A stretch of 64,000 nucleotides of DNA from Rallus limicola (lineage: Eukaryota > Chordata > Aves > Gruiformes > Rallidae): assembly GCA_022605955.1 (NCBI GenBank), contig JAKCOZ010000011.1:7135990-7199989 (forward strand), given 5' to 3'. Below the pieces are notes generated by a model. It made no database searches and was not told the origin of the DNA. It saw nothing but the letters and a program-made list of their open reading frames with translations. Below, in pieces: positions 38,269 through 49,312 of the stretch (positions within the stretch are counted from its first letter, which is position 1; the number at the start of each line of letters is the position of its first letter). The position numbers and the translations under genes were made by a program.

Positions 38269-41200
38269 TCACAGACATGACAAGAGCTCAATGCAAAGGC
38301 CACTGCAGTCAACAGCAGTCATGCCATTCACTTCAGTGGGCTTTGGGATGCATCCCTATTCCTTGACACCACTCTGCCCTTACTCATTACAGACTCATTT
38401 GCAATTCTGTGCTGCAGTTCAGGGACTGCCCAGATACTAGTTGAGGTCCCAGATGTTTGGGGTCTGAAATGCAGCATGCAAGCTCCTCACCCCAGGAGAG
38501 GACTGCTTTCCCATGTTTTAACTGACAGACAACAACAAATCTCCAGTTACTGAAGTATGAAATGTTTGAGATGAAGACCAATTTCTGGAAGTTTTGTGAT
38601 TTTCTGACAACATTGGAAATGTTTTTAAAACGTTGGAAATGTACAGAAAAGGAGCCAAGGAGCCTTGGTTCCTCAGCACATAGATGTAAATGTAGACGGA
38701 TCCAGTTTAACAACTACTCTGGCTCTAGAACAATATAAGCAATGCCAGAGTTTTTTAACTGTTTGTAGTTTCACAGGTGTCTATGAGTGACACAGAGAGA
38801 AAAATCTATCTTACACCTTTATTCAGCCAGTATTTGGTTTTTATATTTCAGGAATACAAATGTCACTTCCTTGAGTATATGTTAGGACAGAAAAACTCCA
38901 TGACAATTACTGAAGGACACACTTGGCACACTCAGGATCAGCCCCCGCCAATTTACAAGAACAGGCTACTTTTTGTAGTGCTATCTGGTCCCATTTAGAT
39001 GTTTCAGGGATTGTTCGTTTCCTTTGTAAGAAATGTTTTTTTTAAGAAAGGCCCTTGCTTTTTAGCCACTGGTTATTCTAGTTCTCTAGAATAACTGTGA
39101 CATGCCCCTTCAAGACAGGGGAAGCTTGCGTGGATTTAGATCAAACCCAGTTGCAAACTGAGAAAGAAGACTCAGCAGACTGGATAAAAATGTCCTAGCA
39201 CAAGTAATCTCTGATCAAAAACTCTAAACCCAAGGATTAAATGTCTGTTGCATGCCAAAACCCAACATTTTGCTTTTTTGTTGTTGCTGTAAATGGGTTT
39301 AAAAGTTTTCAAAATTCTTTTGTATTTAATAAAGCCATAAAATTATCAAGCCAGTTAATATATAAACCCTGCAGCAACGAGTTCACATGATATAACACTC
39401 TGCCTGGATGCACTATGGGAATGAGCTGGCTGACAGCCTGAATCTGGGAGATGTTCTGCCGTACACACACACACTTACACACAAGCAGCCATCTGTAAAA
39501 GGCCAGCAGCATTTGGGGGAGACACTTCTAACACATATTACGTACAATGTTAACCATTTCTAGAACACTTGTGCTGCACAGAGGTCATTATCTGAAATTG
39601 CCAGCCCTGCTTGCTGTAAAGATTCCCAACCTAAGAAAAAAAAATCAATGAAGTGAGGTACCAGGCTTTATGAAACGTAGATGTCTTCTGGGATATCTGC
39701 TCATAAAGCAAATAAATACCAGAAAATGACAGACGGTGCTGAAAATGTTTCATATACTACTCACCTCACCTTCTCTCTGGTATGTAGAAGGAGGTAATCC
39801 TCCCACTGAGAAATTCCTGCCTATTCCTGCCTTCATAGTAGGAGCTCCCACTGTTTTCAGCATTTGCCTGCCACAGCCCAGGGAACGTGACAAAGTGCTT
39901 TTCAGAAGTTCATTTTTCCCCTATTCCCAGTTGCTATTTCCCATTGAAATAATGGCTTCTGGCAAGGTATCCTGGCATGAGCTGACACGAAAGGTGATTT
40001 GCAGTCTAATGCCAGAGCTACTCAAATCACCTGAAGCCTCATTGCAAATGTCATCTAAGCAGAGACAACTAGCACAGAGGGGCAGCTGGTGCTGTTTGGA
40101 CTCCAAAAAAACCTCCCCATCTCTTGCATTGCATGCTCAAATCCTGGTTTTGATTCATTATTTCCCTTATTTTCTAAGGAAGGGTCACACCTAACACTCA
40201 CACAGGCGCAAAAGGTACATTTCCAAGCTAGTAATTAAGGCTTGAGCAATGCAGTCCCTGCTCACATCGGATGCAACCTTGCAGTTAAAAATCCCCTTGG
40301 GCACTGCTTTGAGATTTCAGGGAGAAATGCCATATTTCCTGGGTATATATGCAGTGTTGACATTCAAACGTTTTCAGCCACTGCAGGATACTTTAGCAGC
40401 ACAGCTCTGGACTCAGACAAGGGGCTGTAATTCAGGTTTCATTGATTCACTGTGCAGCGCGCACGGCAAGGTTACGGGAAAGTTTGCGATGACCATCTGC
40501 CTTCCTCCGTAGAAGGTGCTCTGAACAAAGGCAACATTTCAAATGAAAGGTAAGAGAGCAGGCATGAATAAATCACATTCTGCCCGTATCTCCCACGAAA
40601 CAGGAGATAACAGCTATTTGTTACACCGGTGTACAGTAGGGCAGCCAGCTCGTATGTCAGCAAAACAGAGAGCGAGCGTTCAGATGGAATCGGGGAAATC
40701 ACAGATGCTGAATTGCTTGGAGGTCATTTTGTCCGTCCCCTTCCTTCCAGGGGCAGATTGAGTCCTAGTTAACCAAGGGGATTGCCTTTGCTGCTTTTAT
40801 AGCCTGCATGCATGAACCTGCCACCGCAGCGTTTGGGAAAATGGGATCCTTTCCTAATACAGCTTTGCCAAAAGCTCCAAGTGAGATAAAGGTCCCACTG
40901 TGCTGGCAGGGCTGTCCCATCAATTGTTACGATTCCTCATCTAGGAAGACAGAAGAAAGTTGGGAAAAGCTTTGCCTTTCATCCCATTGTACCTATGGAG
41001 ATTGAAGTGTGGGGAAATGAAGACCCAGCTGCCAACACGACTTCCAGCATTTCCTTGAGACCTCCAAGCCAGGGTCCTAACTGCCTGGTGTCTCATGGGC
41101 ACTTCAGGGGAGTTATTCACCATACCAAGTTCTCTGTTGTCCTCCAATACCACCTTGGTGAAAGAATTACATGTTAAGGTCCCGGGCTAAGCCTGAGAGA

Positions 41201-41581
41201 TTTGGGAAATGAAATGAGGCCACAGTGACTTGTACAAGCAAGATCCCTCATTCTGCCTACTTCTTCAATGAAATAAACCACTTTCTCTTGTAATTGGCAT
41301 GTCCTTTCTGGTATATGCCTAGAAGATGTAATTTTTAATCTCAAAACAGTAGTTTCATGTTTCAAACTACAGATCCCTTACATGTTTACATACATTGCTA
41401 CTCTCTGAGTACACACAGAGAAGCAACCTCAAAAAAATAATACTTAATACTGTCTGCCATTTTACTTCCATTTTACACCAATCTGTCTCCAGAGGACTTA
41501 CAACACAAGATGATAACTATCTTAACGAGGTCACTAGCATGGCTGGAGGCTGAATTTCAGATTCCCAGACTATGTTTGCGT

Positions 41582-41618
41582 GTCTTTCTCTTTCTTTCTC
41601 TTTTTTTTTTTTTTTTTT
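41582..41618 (+). repeat. CT-rich tract ending in poly-T (18)
   Basis: CTTTCTCTTTCTTTCTC words are followed by 18 T residues. It is A-rich in the PTCHD4 transcript. Confidence 0.9.
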
Positions 41619-43636
41619 AAATTTCTAGTGAAAACTTTATGTTTTCTGTTCTCCCAGAGGACAAAAAGGGCCATGATCTGTTCTGATGGCAGCTAATTGT
41701 CTCCAGATCTGAGCATCTTTAAAAATGGCATGAAATTTAGATCACTTGCTGGGGCATGTGATATTTGATCTTAAACAGAGGCCAAGCAGAAATCTTTTAT
41801 TTGATGGATACTATTAAATTAGGATTTTTTTTTTTTGCTCTCTTCTTTTTTTCTATAGAACTCAAAGCCATTTGGTAGCTTTAGACTCTGAAAGGGAGGA
41901 CAAGAACCAAGGACTCTCAGAGGAGCAAGAGATGACAGACATCAACATCAACCACCTTTTCCTCCAGAATGATGGATTTTGCCACCTATATTTCTGCAGA
42001 CCTGGCTTTGTATGTGGTTGAAAATCCAAACTCCTTGTCCATTCAGCAGTGAAAGTCACTAACAGTTGGATGGATGCAGAATAAACCCAAGCTAGTCTGT
42101 AAAGGATGCTCAGACCACTAATATCTTAAAAAGATGTGCAAATGGCATGGGGATGTTTGGCTTGCCCAGAGCTGAATTATCCATGACCTTTTTTTTGTTT
42201 CCTCCATTCTTGGTGGAAAAACAGAGGGTGTAAGGTGAGAGGTTTAAAAGTTATTTCAGATCCCTGGCAAGGAGGAGAGGAGCCTTTGTACCATGCTGCC
42301 AGACCGCCCTCATTCAAATACCTCTGCAGAACCGTTGCCAGCAAATTTATTTATTGTTATTTTTCTTTAACTTCTACCTCTTATCAACCAGAGTGATGGG
42401 TAATTACCAACTTACATTCTACAAATGCACTCCTGGTTAAACACTATTTTATCTTAAAAGCTTTAAAATGTTCAACAGAGGGAAACCAAGAATGTCTGTC
42501 AAAATTTATTCTATGATAAACATCCAAACAAGATCAATGCACTTCTTTCACCCTGTGATAAAGACATTTTTACTGTACCAAGCATAAGTTATAGAAAGTA
42601 GTACACTAAAGTCCACAGAAGTTATGACAAAGTCAGTTGCTTTAGTTCACCTGAAGTTTTCAAGGTAAAATATAGAATAAAAATCCCCTTTCCTTGAGAC
42701 ATTATTTAGTGTTTAACATATTTGGTTGCTCCTACCTCCCTCTATCTCACTGTAAAACCTTGGAGGTAATTCTTTTCTTCACAGCTAGATGATTTCTCTG
42801 GACCTGTCCCTAATGTAGTTAACCCATGGAGACCTTACACCAATTGATCTCTACTGTGCTGCCACCAATTACCAACAACTCCTGAGGCACCCCTTTCATA
42901 CAGTCTCATGTAATGCTGATTTACATCAGAGCAATAGTTTTCCTGCCCTCAGAGCTGTGCAAGTGCTCTTGCACACCCACCAAACTGCTCGCTGCACTTG
43001 TCCTTGTGCCACTATTCTGTACAGCTCAGTGATGGAGAGAGAGTCCAGGGCAAGCCAGTCCTGAGGACAACGTGTTCCCAGTAAAACTGCACCTCAGCTG
43101 GCTGGGAACAGGGATGCAGCAATGGTCCACATGGTCTGTTTACTCAGTAAAAACAAAATGCATAAAAGTGTCCATGAGAAACTACCCAGGAAATAATCCT
43201 GTAGGTCTCTGGTGCAATAACAAGTGATTCAGCTCTTTCCAGCTGTCCAGCAATGATAAGGTTAAGCTCACCAGTTAGTCAAGCAAGTTTGTTTTAAACT
43301 CATTCAGAAAAGTCGGGTGCATCCAAGGATGATTTGCCCCATCCTAAGGTACAGGTAAAAAACGGACTTGCCTCTGCAGTTGGCTGCCTCTGTTTACAGC
43401 AAGATTTCTTAGGGCAATCCTAGCTTTCATCTGGCAAAAAAACTAGGGCCACCCTCGGTGGCACAGCACTAAATGGCCTACCTTGTCATCCCTGGCTGAT
43501 ACTGGGCCCGTCACAGGCATGTCCTGCACATTAACAAACACAGACCTTGAGCCCCCTCCCAGGGTAAACAAAGATCATAAGAGTGATTTTAAGTGCAGAT
43601 GTGTACCCAGAACATACCTTTACATCCTCTCAAGGA

Positions 43637-43966
43637 AAAGACCAACACCCACCTCTCTACAACTGCCTACAATAACCTGAAAGGAGGGTGTAGAGGGGTG
43701 GGTGTTGGTCTCTTCACCCAAGCCACAGGTGCTCAAGCTGTGCCAGGGCAGGTTCAGATTAGACATGAGAAAAAAATTCTTCACCAAAAGGGTTATGGGG
43801 CACTGGAACAGGCTGCCCAGGGAGGGGTTGGAGTCACTGACCCTGGATGCATTTAAAAGACAGGTAGATGTTGTGCTAAGGGATATGGTTTAGTACAGGA
43901 CAGGAATGGTTGGACTCAATGATCTCAAAGGTCTTTTCCAACCTTGTGATTCCGTGATTCTATGAG
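43637..43966 (+). mobile_element. CR1 LINE 3' end with 5' inversion
   Basis: The plus-oriented body starts at about 43675 (ACCTGAAAGGAGGGTG) and runs through CACTGGAACAGGCTGCCCAG, GGTAGATGTTGTGCTAAGGG and GGTTGGACTCAATGATCTC to an octamer-type tail (43947-43966). Just upstream, 43637-43670 is a CR1 piece in the opposite orientation (AGACCAACACCCACCTCTCT), copying the same segment that the body carries forward at 43688-43711. The subfamily words match the 18476 and 49134 copies. Confidence 0.92.
43639..43711. repeat. Inverted repeat (fold-back) at CR1 5' end
   Basis: The left arm 43639-43663 and right arm 43688-43711 are reverse complements over about 24 bases, with one internal mismatch and a one-base end difference, separated by a 24-base loop. 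The arms are the same CR1 segment in opposite orientations. Confidence 0.93.
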
Positions 43967-46154
43967 GGTCAGATTTCCATTCAGTCCATCTCAGATTGCA
44001 TCCTAGTTCTTCTGGGAAAAGAAGGACATATTCACTCCCTAGTTCACTCCCAGCACAACTTTGTCCCTGGTTGCCCCTAACCTGCACCCATGCACCTAAG
44101 CACACAGTGGTGTTCTTGAAGCTGTTAAGTAATACCCACATTGGCTGTGACTATGCAACTTTGCCACGTGGTGAAGGGTGCTGCTGGAAGATAGGGAGTT
44201 ACAGACAGCACAAAGAGGACCACAAGGAGGTAATTTTGGGTCGCAGTTAGCCAATCTGCCTTTTCCTTCTTCTCTCCTCCACCAGGAGCAGGATCCCAGG
44301 CACAGAAGTGAAATAGCTTTGGCACTGACAGTTCAGTCAGTGAATGGGCAGCTGCACCCCAGCCCTATGAGATGGATCCAAGTGTGAAGAGCACACATGG
44401 CTTTGGGTGCCCAGTGGCCTGTCGACTGGTGAGATGGCAGGAGAGGAAGCCTTGCAGTGGATGGTTCAGCAAAACTTGCTGTTGGTGACATCAGTTTCCC
44501 TCCCACAGGAGACTCATGTGACCAGGACTGCTCCAGTCATCAGTAAGCCTGGCTGTGTAAATTTACCAGGGCAGATACAGAGCCACACTCCCTAATTTAC
44601 ATTATCCTTTGAGTTTGTGCTCTGCCCTGTACAGGATCAAAAGCCCTCAAGGCAGTCACCTTGGGCTCAGCTCTCTGCTTTTCACCACCTGTCCCTGCCA
44701 GTGGAGTTTCAAAACCTCAGGCTGCATCTAGCCCCTAAATTTCCCAGGATGAAGAATGATGTTAAAAATAATCACCGCAGACCAGCAGCGTTTCCCATCC
44801 CTAAAAGTGTTCCTGCCTGAGGGATGGCTGTAGACAAACTAAGCAAAGTGGCAAATGCACTCACTGAGGAGAATTACGTAGCAAGAAAGTGGTCAGTGAT
44901 GCAGGACAAGGAGTGTTTGTTGTGACTGTAAAATAAAAGTGAGGCTACAGAGTGGGGTGCCCTAAAGAGATGGGAATTGTGGTGGGACATAGGAAGGAGA
45001 CAACACAGAAGAAGGCTAATGAAGCAGCAGTACTCGTTGCACCCTGACCACCCAGAAAAGGACAGAAGACAGGTGGGAGCAAAGTTGCTTTGACATCCTC
45101 CTGCAAACAGCAAAGCTGCGTCTCCTGTGCCCTGTGCCACCATGCCAGCAGCAGAAGACAATCACAGCCCTGCACTGTAGTCCCTGCTTCAGTTCTCACC
45201 ATCTTCCCATCCCTCTCCAGCTTCCCTCTTTCTTACCTTCCCACAAGGTCCCAGACTACATGGTAGCAAAGCAGCAAAACCTCAAGGCTGGGTGTAGCTA
45301 CCCTAACCTGATCCTTCACTCCAGCAGAAGAATAGGAAATGTCCAGCCCAAAAGTCACACTTCAGACTGGGTTACACGTGTTATTTTTTTCTTGCTAGCA
45401 TCTATCTGCTCCCTGGCATCTGGTTTGAAGCTCTGCATGGCCATACTGTGCTGCCCAAGACCTGTGTGTAGGGACCTGTGCAGTGCAGGAGGATTCAGAC
45501 CCCATCCCCAGCTTTGGGGGTCTCCCCAATAGTCTGTAACAGGTTGACATGAAAGGGTGAGCAGTGGAGGAAGAATGAGAGGGTGGCATGAATAACTGCA
45601 GCTCTGTCTGGTTTAGAAAGAATCAGGGACTTGGTTTACAGGTCAGTGGCTTCCTCTCACTGTACATAGAACCATGCCCTGATTACTGGAGAATTTTGGC
45701 TGCATTCCCCTACCTCCACTGTTTGCTTGCCAGCTCAGAGCAAGCAGGTTGATTCAGCTAACCAGCTTTGTACTAAGGTGTGCAAATTTCCTCAAAAACT
45801 GTTTTTCTACCTCAGGACCTGCATTCTTCACATCACAAGGCACAACAGCATTCATATTCTTCACATATTCGTATCCTGCTTTATGACAGACTTTTGTGAG
45901 AAGGTGCCACATGGCTTTAAGAGATCTGAGCTCCTGCATTGCACCGTAAATTTGTGGTCCCCCACCTATGCAGACTGGGACATCTATGCCTCTGCCAGCT
46001 GCTAAACCATGAAGAATACCTAGGTCCAATTTAAAATAGTTGTTTGTCTTCCTAACACAGTTAACGTTTCTGCAAAAGGATTTTCTTTGTGCCAAGGAGA
46101 AACTTAGAAATGAATCACTTCAGAGACAGCAGTGCCCCAAGGGACAGCATTCTC
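43967..46154. other. Unannotated intron 1 block
   Basis: No transposon was recognised before the CR1 at 46155. A 113-codon minus-strand frame (45754-46095) is discussed as a separate entry. Confidence 0.45.
45754..46095 (-). other. Unexplained open frame, 113 codons
   Basis: The frame is open on the minus strand and its composition is more protein-like than most chance frames here; it includes the words PVCIGGGPQIYG and VKNMNAVVPCDVKNAG. It lies immediately beside the 5' end of a CR1 copy. A CCTAG sits just before the most protein-like part and a GAGGTAGAA after it, so an exon of about 210 bases can be imagined, but the pyrimidine tract is weak. I do not recognise the family. It could be an exon relic, part of an old transposon, or chance. 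Confidence 0.2.
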
Positions 46155-47143
46155 CAGTGACAAGTGGTGTTCCTCAGTAGTTGGTACTGGGACCAGACTT
46201 AATTCAACATCTTTGTTGGAGACATTGGATAGTGGGATTGAGTGCACCCTTAGCAAGTTTGCCGATGACATCAAGCTGTGAAGTGCAGTCATCATGCTGG
46301 AGGGAAGGGATGCCATCCAGAGGGACCTTGATGGACTTAGCAGGTGGGCCCATGCAAACTACATGAAGTTTTCAACAAGGCCAAGTGTGAGGTCTTGCAC
46401 ATGAGTCAGCACAATCCAAAGCACAATTACAGGCTGGGAGGAGAATGGACTGAGAGCAGCCCTGGGGAGAAGGACTTGGTGGTGCTGGTGGATGAAAAGC
46501 TCAATGTGAAGCAGCAATGTTTGTTTGCAGCCCAGAAAGCCAACTGTATCCTAGGCTGCATCAGAAGAGTGTCCAGCTGGTCAAAGCAGAAGATTTTCCC
46601 CTGCTACTACTCTGCCCTTGAGAGACCCCATCTGGATTACTGAGTCCAGCTCTGGGGTCACCACTACAAGACAGACATGGAGCTGTTGGAGTGAGTCCAG
46701 AGAAGGCCATGAAGATGGTCAGAGGGCTAGAGCAGGCTGAGAGAGTTGGACTTGTTCAGCCTGGAAATGAGTTGGGTCTGGAGAGACCTTGCACCAGCCT
46801 TCCAGTACCTAAAGGGGTAGAGGAAAGCTGGAGATGGTCTGTTTACAAGGGTCGCGAATGATAGGACAAGAGGTAATGGGTTTACATTTAAAAAGGGGTA
46901 GATTTAAATTAGTTATAAGTAAGAAATTGTTCCTTATGAGGGTGGTGAGGCACTGGAACAGGCTGCCCAGAGAATTTATGGATATCCCACCACTGGAAGC
47001 ATTTAAGGCCAGCTTGGATGGGGCTTTGGGCAACCTGGTCTAGCGAAGGAAATCCCTTCACATTGGCACATTGGCAGGGGATTGGAACCAGATCACCTTT
47101 GCAGGTCCCTTCCAACACAAATGACTCTATGATTTTATGATTC
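46155..47143 (+). mobile_element. CR1 LINE, about 1 kb, including RT core motif
   Basis: This is the longest uninterrupted CR1 here. It starts in the reverse-transcriptase domain (GTGACAAGTGGTGTTCCTC) and ends with CCCTTCCAACACAAATGACTC and an octamer-like tail (47123-47143). The RT catalytic motif reads KFADDIKL in frame at 46255-46278, with both metal-binding aspartates kept. Stops and frame changes elsewhere show it is dead. It is 5'-truncated. The whole element is antisense to PTCHD4. Confidence 0.95.
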
Positions 47144-49133
47144 CTGAGAATATCAATGTTTGTAGTTAACACACTCATGTATGTAGACATGTGTGAACAC
47201 TTTACCATCTTTCATATTTGGCAAACTCTCAGAAGCTATAGCACGGAAACTTTCTGTTAAAGTATGTTCTGTGAATTCATCCGTAGCTCAACCTCAGTTT
47301 AAAATGTTCAAAAGAAAGAAAGAAAATTTAGAAGAGTATGAGAATACAAGGAATGCTTTTTCAGTGCAAGCCAATGATCCACCTAGCCCAGTTTTCAGTC
47401 TCTGTGTATTTTTAAAGCATGACACACCAAGATTGGGTCTTCCAGAACGTGTCCGGAAGACTCATAGTTATTGTGGATTTTCCATCTTTTTAACAAACAA
47501 GTGAGATGAGCTACTGGGAACAAGGAGAAAGAATGCAACTGTTCATTTTTTAACAAAGAAATCACCCTCTCAAATGCTGGGATTTGAATGAAATCAGCAA
47601 TAAAATGTAAGTAAGATTAAAGAAGTAAAACTATACTGTGCCCTGGTAAAATCCAGGAGAATTTTGTTATCTGAAGAGGGTCATTGCTTGCTCTGAGTAG
47701 GAGTAAACATGACAGTGTTCCGCCAGAATGCTTTCTGTCTCTTATCTTCTAATCTTAAAGCTTTCGTGAAGTCCATGGAGGTATACGCTAAACAAGAACC
47801 TAATATCTAAAGCTAAAAACAAATGAATAAAAGCAGAAAAGACTAAAAAATCAAGAAAATCTCCTTTTTTTGGTCAACTTTCCTTATCAACAGAAGCAAA
47901 AAGGCACAAAACTGTTTGTAAAACTTCACCACACACTTCATATGCCCAAGCTGAAGGGTTTTGAGGGAATGAGAACAGGATCTAGTAAGTGTCCCTAAAA
48001 GGATATCCTAAAAAGGGGTCATGCGTTTCCATTGACATGTTTGTAGACCCTCTTGCTTTGTGTGCATCCCACTGTGTACCTTTTGTAATTGTTTTCTCTC
48101 CGTCACTTGAAGTCCAATACACACAAGAAATAGAAAGGAAACCTGCCAGGAAGCAAAAGGAATTGGATATTCCTGGTTTTATTACTCCATCTAAAGGCAA
48201 TGTTAAAAAATAAACAGCAGAGAATAAAAAGTGAGGAGTGGAAAAGATCCACAGGAACCATCTAAGCTCTTGCAATCTTAAGTTTCAATAATGACAGAGA
48301 AAAGAGCACTTTTTTTTTTCTTTTTAAATTATGTTTTATGTTGGCAAACATCTCCTTAATTTTCTCTTGTCTCTGCTCTTCCTGGCTTCTCTGGGGACCA
48401 GCAGCCAAAGTACTGAAATGCTGCGATAATGTTTTATCAAAGGCAAGAAGAAAAGAAATAACAGAATCAGACAGAGCCAAGCGTGATGGAGCAAGTTTTT
48501 TGGGGCTAGCATCGTTTTGAGGTTAATTTTCAGCTAAGCAGTTTGCAGGTTGAACTAAGCCCAGCCTTTGAACACAAGGCACTGCTGTCTTCTTACCCAA
48601 GTCCTATCAGGAGCTTCCACTCCTGTGGTTCTCAATAAGATACTGTGCAAAGCAGATACCACAAGGTACTGTAGACTTCCAGTTGAAAAATACTCATTTT
48701 TAGGAGATAATTAATCAGTTTTCCCTCCTTTTTTTCTTTTCTTCTTTTTTTTTTTTAATCTGAAGTTTGGCATCCTGAAGCAATTTCTCTACCCTGAAGC
48801 ATCCCCGACTTCTCTCCATTCTCTCCAGCACACACTGGTTTTAATGAGTTTGGCCATTTGTTAGCTAGCCAGAGCCAAAAAATATCTAGTTTCAGATGGT
48901 TTTTTTGGTTGTTTTTTTTTTTTTTTTTGTAACACTGGAGCAGAAAGAGGGAGTGGGAATGGGGCATTTAAGTAGGCCTGTATTTATGCATCAAAATCTA
49001 ACTGATGATGGGGTTCTGGACCTGCACATGCGATAGCTGACTCCCACACAAGGTACCTTTGAGTTCAGCGTGTGCAAAGAGAATTTTTACCCCTGTGTAT
49101 GAACATCAGCAGGTAGCTTTTATATTCATAAAA
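47144..49133. other. Unannotated intron 1 block with T-rich tracts
   Basis: No transposon was recognised. It contains T-rich tracts at 48723-48756 and 48912-48928. Confidence 0.45.
48723..48928 (+). repeat. Two T-rich tracts
   Basis: A CT/T tract ends in 12 T at 48745-48756, and a run of 17 T lies at 48912-48928. The sequence between them is not repetitive. Confidence 0.85.
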
Positions 49134-49312
49134 ATCACAGAATCAGAATCACAGAGTCACAAGGCTGGAAAAGACCTTCATCAAGTCCAACCATTCCCAT
49201 CCTATGCTAAACCATATCCCTAAGTACCTCATCTACCCTTTTTTAAAACACATCTAGGGATGGTAATTCAACCCCCTCCCTGGGCAGCCTGTTCCAGGCC
49301 CCAACAACTCTG
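49134..49312 (-). mobile_element. CR1 LINE 3' end, short
   Basis: The tail complement (ATCACAGAATCAGAATCACA) is followed by CATCAAGTCCAACCATTCCC, TGCTAAACCATATCCCTAAG and CTCCCTGGGCAGCCTGTTCC; homology stops near 49312. It is about 180 bases long and closely related to the 18476 copy. Confidence 0.92.

Noticed and set aside
39736..40194. 152-codon plus-strand frame
   Set aside because: Similar in length to the open frame in PTCHD4 exon 2, but with no recognisable motif, no splice-site context and ordinary intronic surroundings.
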